Source: Marinomonas atlantica (lineage in GTDB: Bacteria; Pseudomonadota; Gammaproteobacteria; Pseudomonadales; Marinomonadaceae). From it: a stretch of 64,000 bases of DNA. Where the stretch lies: contig NZ_LTAW01000004.1 in the NCBI RefSeq assembly GCF_001639725.1, positions 414,348 to 478,347 of the forward strand, written 5' to 3'. Position numbers and translations under genes: made by a program. Position 1 is the first letter of the stretch; the number at the start of each line of letters is the position of its first letter. Positions 47,313 to 57,044 of the stretch are shown in pieces. The notes below the pieces were generated by a model, which was given only the letters and a program-made list of their open reading frames with translations, was not told the DNA's origin and did not search any database.

Positions 47313-47501
47313 AATACTCCTTGAAAGGTTGTCTAGTTGAGTTTGTCAATTGTAGTAGATTAAGGTAATAGCTTCCTACGCAAAATTAAGGAAAGACGGC
47401 TAAATTGGTTAAACATAGCAATCGGGTTGATAGTTATCCATTAAGTTCTGTGTTTCACTTGATGCCAATTTCATTTTCTCTAATTAAGATTTGTACTCTT
47501 T

Positions 47502-49346
47502 ATGTTGAAGTTATTTGAACGATGGTTGACGGCTTATCCAGATATAGACCCTGACCAAGCGCCTAAAACCTTATTTGCGTTTTGTCGATATTTCTCGAAA
47601 GGTGCAGAGGTCCCTTTAATTTTAATGTCCCTGTTAACGGCGACCATTGCGATTTTAGAAGTGGTGTTGTTTAGCTTTATGGGGCAATTGGTGGACTGGT
47701 TGGTCACTAAGAATCCTGAGACTTTCTTGTCTGAGGAATCTGGGCGATTGATCGGTATGTCATTAATGGTATTAGTGGCCATGCCACTCGTGACATTTTT
47801 ACATTCAGCAATCGTACATCAAACATTATTGGGTAATTACCCAATGCGAATTCGCTGGTTAGCGCATCGTTACGTACTGCGTCAAAGCGTTGATTTCTTT
47901 CAGGACGATTTTGCCGGTCGTGTAGCGACTAAAGTCATGCAGACTTCCTTGGCTGTCCGTGAGACAGTGATGAAGCTATTAGATGTACTGATGTATATCC
48001 TAGTGTATTTCATAGCTATGTTGGTGCTTGTTGCGCAAGCGGATTACCGACTTGTTTTGCCCATGCTGGGGTGGCTGGTGGGCTACATTGCGATTCAACT
48101 GTATTTTGTCCCCCGTTTGCGTCGTATATCAGAAGAGCAGGCGCACGCACGCTCTACCATGACGGGGCGCATTGTTGACAGCTATACCAATATTACGACA
48201 GTGAAATTGTTTGCTCACAACAAGCGTGAAGTGTCCTACGCCAAAGAGTCGATGAATGGTTTCTTAGCAACCGTGCATAAGCAGATGCGATTGGTGACAG
48301 GGCTTAATCTATGCGTGCAAAGCTTAAACTATTTATTGGCCTTTACAATTGCGGCGGTTGCGATTGGGTTGTGGATCGGAAGTGCTATTAGCGTTGGAGC
48401 GATTGCCATTGCAGTCAGTTTGGCCCTGCGCCTGAATGGTATGTCGCAGTGGATTATGTGGGAAGTAAGTGCCTTATTTGAAAATATTGGTATGGTGGCC
48501 GACGGTATGGGGACGCTGTCTAAACCGCTGTCGATTCAAGACAATGAAGGAGCCAAATCTCTGATCGTAAAGGATGGCGATATTAAGTTCGATCAAGTGG
48601 ACTTTCATTATGGTAAGCAAGATGCCTCAGTCATTGAGGCTCTGAATTTACATATTAAAAAAGGTGAAAAAGTAGGTCTAGTAGGGCGCTCTGGAGCGGG
48701 TAAATCGACCATTGTGAACCTTCTACTGCGTTTTCATGATGTGGAAAAAGGTTCCATTGCCATTGATGGTCAAAACATCCGTGATGTGCAACAAGAAACC
48801 CTTCGCGCCAACATTGGTATGGTGACGCAAGATACGTCGTTATTGCATCGTACTGTACGTGAAAATTTACTCTATGGCCGCCCAGACGCCAGCGATGATG
48901 AGATGATAGACGCTGCGAAACGTGCTGAAGCCCATGACTTTATTCAGGGGTTGACGGACCCTTATGGTAATACTGGATACGATGCGATGGTCGGGGAGCG
49001 CGGTATTAAGTTATCAGGCGGACAGCGACAGCGTATTGCCATTGCTCGAGTACTCTTAAAGAATGCTCCGATCTTGGTGTTAGATGAAGCCACCTCAGCT
49101 CTTGATTCGGAAGTGGAAGTGGCCATTCAGCACAGTTTATATCGCCTGATGGAAGGTAAAACGGTGATCGCTATTGCGCATCGCCTGTCAACGATCGCAG
49201 CTATGGACCGTTTAATTGTGCTGGATAAAGGGGCTATCGTCGAGCAGGGCTCTCATCAGCAACTTATTTCTCAAGGTGGTATCTATGCGAAACTTTGGTC
49301 GCATCAAAGTGGTGGATTTATTGCAGAAGATATTGAAGCAAACTAA
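47502..49346 (+). CDS. ABC exporter, fused membrane and ATPase domains
   Basis: The 614-residue protein has an N-terminal six-helix membrane domain (about 35-330) and a C-terminal nucleotide-binding domain with Walker A GRSGAGKST, signature LSGGQRQR, Walker B ILVLDEATS and the switch histidine in IAIAHRLS. This is the half-transporter plan of MsbA and bacterial multidrug exporters, working as a dimer. There is no substrate clue and it is not paired with a second half-transporter. It ends at a strong terminator shared with the convergent glucosylglycerate operon. Confidence 0.92.
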   Translation: MLKLFERWLTAYPDIDPDQAPKTLFAFCRYFSKGAEVPLILMSLLTATIAILEVVLFSFMGQLVDWLVTKNPETFLSEESGRLIGMSLMVLVAMPLVTFLHSAIVHQTLLGNYPMRIRWLAHRYVLRQSVDFFQDDFAGRVATKVMQTSLAVRETVMKLLDVLMYILVYFIAMLVLVAQADYRLVLPMLGWLVGYIAIQLYFVPRLRRISEEQAHARSTMTGRIVDSYTNITTVKLFAHNKREVSYAKESMNGFLATVHKQMRLVTGLNLCVQSLNYLLAFTIAAVAIGLWIGSAISVGAIAIAVSLALRLNGMSQWIMWEVSALFENIGMVADGMGTLSKPLSIQDNEGAKSLIVKDGDIKFDQVDFHYGKQDASVIEALNLHIKKGEKVGLVGRSGAGKSTIVNLLLRFHDVEKGSIAIDGQNIRDVQQETLRANIGMVTQDTSLLHRTVRENLLYGRPDASDDEMIDAAKRAEAHDFIQGLTDPYGNTGYDAMVGERGIKLSGGQRQRIAIARVLLKNAPILVLDEATSALDSEVEVAIQHSLYRLMEGKTVIAIAHRLSTIAAMDRLIVLDKGAIVEQGSHQQLISQGGIYAKLWSHQSGGFIAEDIEAN

Positions 49347-49401
49347 GCAGAGTTATTTCACTGAACTCTGCTTAGTTGAGCGAAGAGCTTAAATGATGAG
49401 T

Positions 49402-49439
49402 AGGCCAAGTAGGAGAACTACTTGGCCTTACTTTTTTTG
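49402..49439 (+). terminator. Terminator after the ABC exporter
   Basis: An 11-bp stem (AGGCCAAGTAG/CTACTTGGCCT) with a 5-base loop is followed by TACTTTTTTT. The 3' arm and T-run fall inside the last codons of the convergent phosphorylase gene. A second, weaker hairpin (AAGCAGAGTT/AACTCTGCTT, 49345-49373) lies immediately upstream. Confidence 0.8.
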
Positions 49440-51169
49440 TTGGCCAACCAAAGAAATTGATAAGGCATTAATGTGACTTGAGCGAGGCTGTCTTCGTACT
49501 TAGTATCTGTGACTAAATCCGTCCAATCGTCGGTTGCAATTAGGTTTAGCTCGCCAAGATTAAAGGTCTGCGGTTCATCGCTAATGTTGTAAATAGCGAA
49601 CAAACTTTGGCGGCGATCTAGGCTTTGACGCCAGAATGCAAACAGCTTATCACCTGTATGCAGAACATATTGTGTTGCGTTGGGATGGAAGGCGGGTTGT
49701 CCGCGACGAATTTGGATTAGGTTTCGCATCGCATTGAATACTTTCTGATGATGCGTTGGCGTATTCAGTTTGTGCTCAAGATCGTCCATGCCCCAAATGT
49801 GTCGATTAATCGAGCGGAACTGCCCAGTGTTATCAACACGAGGGTAATCGTTTTCAGTGCCAAAAAGAGAGTGAATATAAAATGCTGGTAACCCTTCTAA
49901 GGCCAACTGCACCGCCGCTGCACACATAAATCGGGCAAATTGCCACTGATCAGGTCCTTTGCTGACAGAGCCACTTAATGCATCCCAAAGGCTGATATTG
50001 ATTTCGTACGGCTTGGCTTCCCCCGCTGGAGTGGTGCGCGAGCTGACTTTTCCGCCGAACCGTTTCATTGTGTTAATTAGGCTATCAAGCTCCCATTCAC
50101 TGAGTAATCCTTCCGTTGGGCGCAATCCTACACCGTCATGAGACGCAACGAAGTTTAAATAAGTCGTGCCTTGTTGTGCAGGAGGCATGCGCATTAACCA
50201 GTTTTTCAAATGTGCGCAGCTACCGGAAACGAGTGTATTAATAAGCAGTGGAGGTAAAGAAAAGTTGTAAATCAGGTGTGCTTCATTGGCATTACCAAAG
50301 TAAGTAAGGTTTTCCCGATTTGGAATATTGGTCTCGGTAATGATGACAGCATCGGGTGCGTAATGCTCAATCAACAGCCGTAACAAACGAATCATTTCAT
50401 GTGTATTGGGCAGGTTGATACAGCTTGTGCCGGGGGTTTTCCATAGAAAAGCCACTGCATCCAAACGGAACCAGCGAATGCCTTTTTCAAGGTAAAGACG
50501 GATGATGCGCAGAAACTCAATTAATACTTTAGGGTTTTCAAAGTTTAGATCCACTTGATCGTGGCTGAAGGTACACCAAACATGCTTTAAGCCATTCTTT
50601 GTTTGTACCTCACGTAATAATGGTGAGGTTCTAGGACGCACAACGTTTGATACATCGGTATTGGGGTCGGCCTCATAAAAAAAACTAGCCCCAGGTTCTA
50701 CGCCTGCTTTAAAGTTCTCAAACCACATGCTTCGACTGGAGCAATGGTTGATCACGAGATCTCCCATCACTTTGAAATCGCCAGAAAGCTCAGTGATATT
50801 GCGCCATTTGCCCGCTGAAGGGTTGACCGATGTGTAATCCATGACACTGAAACCGTCGTCTGAGCTGTATGGAAAGAAGGGCAACAGATGAACCGCTGAA
50901 ATACATTCAGCAAGCTTGGTTTTTACAAACTCATGTAATGTATTTAGAGGTGATTCGCCGTCTTTTCGCAATGTGTCAGCGTAGGTGATCAGCATGATGT
51001 CTGATTGATTCCACAGGTTTCTGTGCGGTTGAGGCGAGGTCGTTTTAGGATCTAAGCCAAAAGTAGTGAGACAGTTACGTGCCATTTCACCCGCATCAAG
51101 GTGCGGGTATAAGACTTGTAAATGCCCAATCAGTCGTTGTTCTAGTTGGGACAGTGGCGCTGCTTCCAT
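49418..51169 (-). CDS. GH13 subfamily 18 phosphorylase, probable glucosylglycerate phosphorylase
   Basis: The 583-residue glycoside hydrolase family 13 protein belongs to the sucrose-phosphorylase group. The catalytic nucleophile is Asp237 (WFRLDAVAF), the acid/base is Glu279 (VIITETN) and the third carboxylate is Asp345 (SHDGVG). Enzymes of this subfamily split sucrose, sucrose-6-phosphate or glucosylglycerate with phosphate to give glucose-1-phosphate. Its position after a glucosyl-phosphoglycerate synthase and phosphatase makes glucosylglycerate the likely substrate; that choice is inference. About 60 bases separate it from the upstream gene. Confidence 0.8.
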   Translation of the reverse strand: MEAAPLSQLEQRLIGHLQVLYPHLDAGEMARNCLTTFGLDPKTTSPQPHRNLWNQSDIMLITYADTLRKDGESPLNTLHEFVKTKLAECISAVHLLPFFPYSSDDGFSVMDYTSVNPSAGKWRNITELSGDFKVMGDLVINHCSSRSMWFENFKAGVEPGASFFYEADPNTDVSNVVRPRTSPLLREVQTKNGLKHVWCTFSHDQVDLNFENPKVLIEFLRIIRLYLEKGIRWFRLDAVAFLWKTPGTSCINLPNTHEMIRLLRLLIEHYAPDAVIITETNIPNRENLTYFGNANEAHLIYNFSLPPLLINTLVSGSCAHLKNWLMRMPPAQQGTTYLNFVASHDGVGLRPTEGLLSEWELDSLINTMKRFGGKVSSRTTPAGEAKPYEINISLWDALSGSVSKGPDQWQFARFMCAAAVQLALEGLPAFYIHSLFGTENDYPRVDNTGQFRSINRHIWGMDDLEHKLNTPTHHQKVFNAMRNLIQIRRGQPAFHPNATQYVLHTGDKLFAFWRQSLDRRQSLFAIYNISDEPQTFNLGELNLIATDDWTDLVTDTKYEDSLAQVTLMPYQFLWLANKKSKAK

Positions 51170-51229
51170 TATGACCTACCTTATATCTTATCTGCTTTGT
51201 CGTCATTGTGTTGAGCCGATGACATCACA

Positions 51230-52456
51230 CTACTTTGGTGTGTATTCGTTCATATCTTGTGTAACGGCCTCTTCTAATTGATGCATCACTTCAGGGAAGG
51301 CGCTTGCGACACGGTTCCAGCTCGGAATAAAAGGCGCTTCCATAGGATTATCTAGGTACATATTGCCTGCTTTCATGATGTTGCTGGCGAAGAGTTCAAC
51401 TGCGCGCTCTTCGGAATGAACATCTAATTTTAAACCATTAATCTCAGCATCATTTCGGTATGTCTCGATGAAATCTAAAGCGACACGGTAATAAGTAGCT
51501 TTGATGGTACGAAATGTTTCTTGATTAAAAACAATGCCGTTTGTAGCGAGTTTGCGAAAGATCGCTTTCGTGATGTCGATCGACATTTTAGATAAGCCAC
51601 CGTCGTCATCATCTGCGGATAGATCTTGATGTTTGTGATCGTATGCATCCGCAATGTCGACCTGACACAAACGGTTGGTTGAATAATTTCGGTACATTTC
51701 AGATAGCACGCCGATCTCTAATCCCCAGTCACTTGGTATGCGCAAATCGGTCATAACGTCCCGACGGAAGGAAAACTCACCGGCTAAGGAATAGCGGTAG
51801 CTGTCTAAGTAATCTAAATAATCTAAGTGACCAAGTACTTTTTTCAAAGAATAGAGTAAAGGCGTGACAAGCAGGCGGTTAACACGGCCATTCATTTTGC
51901 CGTTAGCAGTTCGCGCATAAAAACCTTTACAGAACTCGTAGTTAAAGTTTGGATTTGCGACAGGATAGATTAAACGTGCCAGCAAGCTGCGGTCATAAGT
52001 GATAATGTCACAGTCGTGCATTGCCACGGCATCGGCATCGGATGCCGTTAGTGCGTAGCCCATACAGAACCATACATTGCGTCCTTTACCTGGGTCGTTT
52101 GGCGATAATTTCTCACCTTTGAGGATTTCATCAATGGCACGAAGACGTGGGCCATCGTTCCACAAAACTGTGTGTTTTTGAGGTAGCTCAGAGAAAAACT
52201 CCAAGGCATGACGATACTGTTCTTCGGTCGCACGGTCCAAGCCGATAATGATTTCGGAAAGATAAGGTACTTGCTTTAGATGCTTAATGATATTCGGCAT
52301 GGCATCGGTTTCGAGCTCAGAGTATAAGCAAGGTAAAATAAGTGCCATAGGGCGCTTCTTAGCGAACTCACACAGTTCTTTTTCCATGTCTTCAAGAGGA
52401 CGCTGAGACAAATTGTGCAGTGTTGTAATAATGCCATTCTGGTAAAAATCACCCAT
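51230..52456 (-). CDS. gpgS: Probable glucosyl-3-phosphoglycerate synthase
   Basis: The 408-residue GT-A glycosyltransferase of family 81 type is expected to transfer glucose from an NDP-sugar to 3-phosphoglycerate. It begins near a nucleotide-sugar binding stretch (ALILPCLYSELE), includes IIIGLDRA, and has a metal-binding acidic motif in AVAMHDCDIITYD. The ATG at 52456 is preceded by AGGAGAG at ideal spacing and was chosen over an ATG six codons upstream. It lies 63 bases after the phosphatase gene, and the pair forms the classical two-step route to glucosylglycerate. Confidence 0.82.
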   Translation of the reverse strand: MGDFYQNGIITTLHNLSQRPLEDMEKELCEFAKKRPMALILPCLYSELETDAMPNIIKHLKQVPYLSEIIIGLDRATEEQYRHALEFFSELPQKHTVLWNDGPRLRAIDEILKGEKLSPNDPGKGRNVWFCMGYALTASDADAVAMHDCDIITYDRSLLARLIYPVANPNFNYEFCKGFYARTANGKMNGRVNRLLVTPLLYSLKKVLGHLDYLDYLDSYRYSLAGEFSFRRDVMTDLRIPSDWGLEIGVLSEMYRNYSTNRLCQVDIADAYDHKHQDLSADDDDGGLSKMSIDITKAIFRKLATNGIVFNQETFRTIKATYYRVALDFIETYRNDAEINGLKLDVHSEERAVELFASNIMKAGNMYLDNPMEAPFIPSWNRVASAFPEVMHQLEEAVTQDMNEYTPK

Positions 52457-52519
52457 TTTTCTCTCCTGTAGCATGTTGTCATGCTGTCTTTTACTCGCTG
52501 ATTCGTCAGTGAGTTGGTA

Positions 52520-53344
52520 TTAGATAAAACCTTCGTTTACTAGGGCTTTGTTGATGGCCTCGCTCCAGCCTTTTGGGCCATAAGAATCTGTAATCCAAAC
52601 GTCGTAGCGTCCAGGTATCTCAGGTGGGACATGGACAGGGGAGCGCACCACAACAGGAATGTCTGCTTCGCAGATCATGCCAACATCGTTTTCACCGTCA
52701 CCTAACGCCATACTTTTAAGGTCTTCATGGAAGGTGCCTTGATAAGCTTGTTTTAGCCAGTTCATGGCTACGGCTTTATCGCACTGCGCGCCCATTAAAT
52801 GGACAAATCGTCCACCTTTTTGCGCTTTAATGCCTTGAGCCGCTAATTCATGTCTTAGGCGCTCTAAAGCGGCATTAGAGTCGTTCCAGATTAAAGGTTC
52901 GGTGAAGTCGCGTTGCAGTGACAGCTCAGCGGTTTGATAGTCTAAGCCCGTATGCTCCATCAGTTGTTCAGTGCTTAGATCGTGATAACTGATAAAATCG
53001 TAGCGAGATTTCATACTCTGAGATAACTCGATAAGGTGCTGGCGCTTGGGGCCAAATGATTGAACGTAAAAATCACCACGACGTTCAAGATCATGAATAT
53101 TCACCAACGGACTATTAGCCGGTATATAGACAGCCGCACCGTTTTCGATAATAAATGGATCCTTGTGGCGCAGCGCTAAGCGAAGTTCAAGGAGTTCCGC
53201 ATACGTTTTGCTGGTGTTTAATACGCATGGGATCCCCAGCGTTTTTAAGCTAAAAAGAGCCGCTTCTGCGTCAGTAAAGGCGTAGTCAAAGTGGTCAAGT
53301 AAAGTTCCATCTAGATCTGTGAAGACTATTAATGTGGTCGTCAT
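52520..53344 (-). CDS. Glucosyl/mannosyl-3-phosphoglycerate phosphatase (MPGP family)
   Basis: The 274-residue HAD-IIB phosphatase has DxD at Asp10/Asp12 (FTDLDGTLLD), the Asn-Thr-Ser motif VLNTSKTYAEL and the C-terminal LGDGENDVGMI, typical of the mannosyl-3-phosphoglycerate phosphatase family. With GpgS next to it, glucosyl-3-phosphoglycerate is the likely substrate, yielding the compatible solute glucosylglycerate. It is the first gene of the three-gene operon. The ribosome-binding site is weak at the ATG; a strong GGAGGAGAGG lies about 30 bases further upstream. Confidence 0.82.
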   Translation of the reverse strand: MTTTLIVFTDLDGTLLDHFDYAFTDAEAALFSLKTLGIPCVLNTSKTYAELLELRLALRHKDPFIIENGAAVYIPANSPLVNIHDLERRGDFYVQSFGPKRQHLIELSQSMKSRYDFISYHDLSTEQLMEHTGLDYQTAELSLQRDFTEPLIWNDSNAALERLRHELAAQGIKAQKGGRFVHLMGAQCDKAVAMNWLKQAYQGTFHEDLKSMALGDGENDVGMICEADIPVVVRSPVHVPPEIPGRYDVWITDSYGPKGWSEAINKALVNEGFI

Positions 53345-54059
53345 ATGTTTGATTGAAGTGGCGTCCGCTTCAACCTCTCCTCCTTTTACGAATAACAGTG
53401 AAATGCGCTTCTGACCTATTTTGGAACACCTACCGTGCCATTAATGGATGACTGACTGGTTAGTGAAAGCAATATGCTTGCCAGAGTGCTGTAAAAAAAT
53501 TGTGTATCGACCAGTTTAGAGTCTGAGCAACACAGATTTATGACAGTGCTAAGCCATGTATAGCAAGGGTTTTGTAAAGTCATACTGGAGGTGTAAAAAA
53601 GTTACCCACTATTAAATAGTAGGTAACTAAACAGTTGTTAAGGCGTTTCAGGGGACCCGTTTTCGTTTTAACGGTGGAGCTTATTATATGTCTGAATGGT
53701 CAGTTTTGGTGCAAAAATGAGTGTCTGCACTGTCTTGTATACTGTTCCGGTTGATTTTTGAGCAAGCTACTTTGGCTTATGATGAAAGGTTTTATTGGTA
53801 AGTTCAGGAGTAAATAATACTAGGGTTTAAATCTAAATTTGGTGAGTTGTGTGGGTGACAGAAGAAGTTTTGGATTATTCGACTCTTTTCAAAATATAGA
53901 CTCTTAAAAATAGGTCGATTGCAGTATTATTTCAGCAGATTATTTTGGAAAATTAGTTTTTACCGAGTTTTGGTCTGAAAATACTAAGATTACGATATTT
54001 GATTTTACGAAATAGTTGAGATGGATTTTTTTATTAATCATATTTAAAGGCAGGTAAAT
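53345..54059. other. Long non-coding region between divergent operons
   Basis: This 715-base, AT-rich region lies between the glucosylglycerate operon (minus) and an aminotransferase gene (plus). It contains a 27-base imperfect inverted repeat at 53601-53627. I see no open frame with a ribosome-binding site, no tRNA and no clear terminator. It presumably holds the promoters and operators of both flanking units. Confidence 0.5.
53601..53627. repeat. 27-base inverted repeat, candidate operator
   Basis: Arms GTTACCCACTATT and AATAGTAGGTAAC pair at 12 of 13 positions around a single central A. The length, near-perfect symmetry and location 430 bases before the aminotransferase and 257 bases before the glucosylglycerate operon fit a regulator binding site better than a terminator, since no T-run follows. 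Confidence 0.5.
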
Positions 54060-55289
54060 ATGGACTCTACAACGGGCATTCCTTGTCCCGAATTACAATC
54101 ACTTGACGATATTCTTCCACAAGAGCCGTTGCTGATGATGGGTGCGGGTCCAGTGCCGATCCCTGAGCGCGTGGCCAAAGCCAACTCAGTTGTGATCAAT
54201 CATCTTGGTCCAACAATGGCGAAAGTCATCGATCAAGTGAAGAGCATGGCACGTTACGTCTTTCAAACAGAGTCCAAGTGGGTACTTGGTGTCGCGGGAC
54301 CTGCCTCCGCCGCGATGGAAATGTCAGCCGTTAACTTGCTGCAACCTGGTGAAAAGATTCTGTGTTTAAATAACGGCTTCTTCAGTCATCGCATGGCTGA
54401 AATGGCTAAGCGCGTGGGTGCGGATGTTCATGAATTGCACATTCCAGTACATGAAGCTGCGGACCCAGAACGAGTGCGTAAAGCGATAGAGCAAGTACGC
54501 CCAAAAGTCATTAGTATGGTGCAAGGTGAAACGTCGAACACGGTTTGTAACTATACGCTAAAAGACATTGCAACGATTGCCAAAGAATACGGTTGTCTTG
54601 TTGTAGTCGATGCCGTGTGTACGTTGAGTACCATGCCGTTGAAAATGGATGAATGGAAAGTGGACTGCGTGATTACGGGAGGGCAAAAAGGACTGTCGTC
54701 TATTCCCGGTGTGTCGCTGGTGGCATTCTCCGATGAAGCTTGGCAAGTGATTGAAAACCGAACAGTTCCACTTACGCATTGGTGCTTTGATGCGAAGCTG
54801 GCGGAAAATTTTTGGCACCGCGATGGCTACCATTATACAGCGCCTGTATCCGGCATTATGGCATTGCATGAAGCACTTAAGTTGGTTTGTGAAGAAACGC
54901 TAGAAAAGCGCTTTGCACGCCACCTACGCTGCTCAAAAGCGTTACAAGCTGGTATTGAAGGCATGGGCTTGAAATTGTTTATCGAACCTGAAGCACGCCT
55001 AAATTCTGTGGTTGGTATCTGCATTCCAGAAGGGTTAACGGCAAAACAGATTTGTGACCACATTTCCGACGTATACCGTGTTGAAATCGCAGGATCGTTT
55101 GGTCAACCAATTGTACGTATTGGGCAGATGGGTGAACAGTGTCGCGAACATAACTTATTTCGTACGCTTCATGCGTTTGGTAGCACGATGCGTGACCTCG
55201 GAGTTAAAGTAGATCAGCCAAATGGAATGGCCGAGATGGAAGCTTACTTACAAAGAACGCCTCGAGTTTCACACAAAGCTGTTGCCTAA
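54060..55289 (+). CDS. Class V PLP-dependent aminotransferase (alanine-glyoxylate type)
   Basis: This 409-residue cytoplasmic enzyme carries pyridoxal phosphate on Lys210 (VITGGQKGLSSIPG), with the cofactor-binding Asp184 in VVVDAV and the N-terminal GAGPVPIPERV typical of the alanine-, serine- or pyridoxamine-glyoxylate/pyruvate aminotransferase group. The exact substrate pair cannot be decided from the sequence. It has a clear AGGCAGG ribosome-binding site and stands alone after a long regulatory region. Confidence 0.85.
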   Translation: MDSTTGIPCPELQSLDDILPQEPLLMMGAGPVPIPERVAKANSVVINHLGPTMAKVIDQVKSMARYVFQTESKWVLGVAGPASAAMEMSAVNLLQPGEKILCLNNGFFSHRMAEMAKRVGADVHELHIPVHEAADPERVRKAIEQVRPKVISMVQGETSNTVCNYTLKDIATIAKEYGCLVVVDAVCTLSTMPLKMDEWKVDCVITGGQKGLSSIPGVSLVAFSDEAWQVIENRTVPLTHWCFDAKLAENFWHRDGYHYTAPVSGIMALHEALKLVCEETLEKRFARHLRCSKALQAGIEGMGLKLFIEPEARLNSVVGICIPEGLTAKQICDHISDVYRVEIAGSFGQPIVRIGQMGEQCREHNLFRTLHAFGSTMRDLGVKVDQPNGMAEMEAYLQRTPRVSHKAVA

Positions 55290-55349
55290 AACGAGTTGAG
55301 GTTTGGTGTCGTTAAGCTGTTGGATCTGAATAATGAATACGTAGAGATA

Positions 55350-55380
55350 TGAGGTGAGTCACAGAAAGTGACCACCTCAT
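55350..55380. terminator. Possible hairpin between convergent genes
   Basis: TGAGGTGAGTCAC and GTGACCACCTCA can pair with one bulged base around an AGAAA loop. Neither strand has a clear T-run after it, so its role as a terminator for the aminotransferase and ATP-grasp genes is uncertain. Confidence 0.4.
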
Positions 55381-55387
55381 ACATTCA

Positions 55388-56866
55388 TTAGATGTCAGAA
55401 TGGCCTTGAGTCTTCTGTTGCATTCGACGTAAGAACTCAGACATGATCTGCATGTACAGTTCATCCCCTAAGTATTTGTCTTCAACGCCGCGATCGATGC
55501 TTGGATTGTCATTTACTTCGATCACGTAACCACGGCCTTTTAGCTCTTTTACATCCACCCCGTAAAGACCGTTCCCAATCGGTTTAGTAGCGGCAATAGC
55601 TGCTTGAAGCACACGCCTTGGTACTTCAAACGTCGGTAAAGTATCGAAGGCACCGCTCTCACTTTTTGATTCGCCGTGCTGATAAATCTGCCAATGGTTT
55701 TTTACCATGTAATAACGACAAGCGAAAATCGGTTTGTTGTTTAAAATACCAATACGCCAATCAAATTCGGTGTAAAGGTATTCTTGTACTAACAACAAAC
55801 TTGATTTTTTGAACAGTTCATCGAGACATTGAGACAGTTCATCACGGTTTTGAGCTTTTAATACCCCTTTAGAAAACGCCCCATCTGGAATCTTAATCAC
55901 CATTGGGTAGCTGATGTGCTGCTCCAATGTGTCCTCTAAATTGCTTTCACCCTTATGAATAATGCGTGTTTTTGGACAAGGGACTTTATGAGTATTGAAT
56001 AAATCCGCCAAATACACCTTGTTTGTACATCTCATAATAGACTGCGGGTCGTCCATAACAACCAAGCCATTTGCTTCTGCTTTTTTGGCAAACTGATAAG
56101 TATGGTGATCTATGTTGGTCGTTTCGCGAATGAATAAGCCATCGTACTCAGGTAGTCGAACGATATCTTTAGGACCAATGATATCGACCTGAATACCAAG
56201 CTGCTTGCCCGCTTGAACAAACTTTTTCAAAGCTTGCTTGTCACTAGGGGGCATGGCTTCTTCAGGGTTGACCAGCATAGCCAAGTCAAATTTCGTGCTA
56301 CGATTTTTACGTGCCCTGTTCCATACTTTGCTGCTAAAGGCATCCAATGCTTCGGCAAATAACGTTTCTTCTTCATCATTTAACGATTTATGGGATGTGA
56401 CCTTTAGCGATTTAACTTGCCATTGCTTTTTATAAACCAATGAAAACTCAATTACTGGACATGGAAACTTTTCAAACAGTTTCCGAGCGAAGTCTTTTAG
56501 TTCAGGTTGCAGTGTATTACCAAAAACAGCATGCCCTTTGATGGTGGTAGGCTCTGCCGGAATACCGAGTTTTTCGGCAATGGTCGGTAACCACTGAGAT
56601 AATTCAATATCGTAGAGTGCCTTTTTGTTCAAATCGTTTAAGGTTCTAACCGAAGGCATCACATTATGGCCGCGGCTTTCTGCAAGCAAAGAACAGTAGT
56701 AGCCATCAGATAAATAGCGGCTGCTTTTGCATAGGTTAATGATACGTGTTCGATCATTTACCTTCGTCGTAAGGGATAAATATTGTGGGAATGTAATCAC
56801 GTGATCACTGGCAAGAAAAGCAGACCAGTCTTTCAGTTGATCTACGACGATATAAGTTTGTGCCAT
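55388..56866 (-). CDS. RimK-like ATP-grasp ligase with dedicated N-terminal domain
   Basis: The 492-residue protein has an N-terminal domain of about 180 residues found only in this RimK-like subgroup (RIINLCKSSRYLSDGYYCSLL is its clearest piece), a pre-ATP-grasp region, and a C-terminal ATP-grasp domain (about 280-485) with PMVIKIPDGAFSKGV and the metal-binding VIEVNDNPS. ATP-grasp ligases of this type join an amino acid or peptide to a carboxylate. The acceptor is unknown. AAGGAA supports the ATG at 56866. It is divergent from a GNAT/C39-peptidase gene, and the two are likely one functional pair. Confidence 0.85.
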   Translation of the reverse strand: MAQTYIVVDQLKDWSAFLASDHVITFPQYLSLTTKVNDRTRIINLCKSSRYLSDGYYCSLLAESRGHNVMPSVRTLNDLNKKALYDIELSQWLPTIAEKLGIPAEPTTIKGHAVFGNTLQPELKDFARKLFEKFPCPVIEFSLVYKKQWQVKSLKVTSHKSLNDEEETLFAEALDAFSSKVWNRARKNRSTKFDLAMLVNPEEAMPPSDKQALKKFVQAGKQLGIQVDIIGPKDIVRLPEYDGLFIRETTNIDHHTYQFAKKAEANGLVVMDDPQSIMRCTNKVYLADLFNTHKVPCPKTRIIHKGESNLEDTLEQHISYPMVIKIPDGAFSKGVLKAQNRDELSQCLDELFKKSSLLLVQEYLYTEFDWRIGILNNKPIFACRYYMVKNHWQIYQHGESKSESGAFDTLPTFEVPRRVLQAAIAATKPIGNGLYGVDVKELKGRGYVIEVNDNPSIDRGVEDKYLGDELYMQIMSEFLRRMQQKTQGHSDI

Positions 56867-57044
56867 GCAGAAAATTCCTTCTAAGGCAAACAGAGAAGGT
56901 TGCATCATGCGCTCTTTTCGGGTCATAGAATAGATATTAATAGTTCAAAAATTAAGCATATTTGTAGTTGTTAGATAGATTCTCTTGTACAAAACTAACG
57001 GCTCGAATATAACGATTTTTTTTTGGGGCTCAGAGGGCCTGTTC

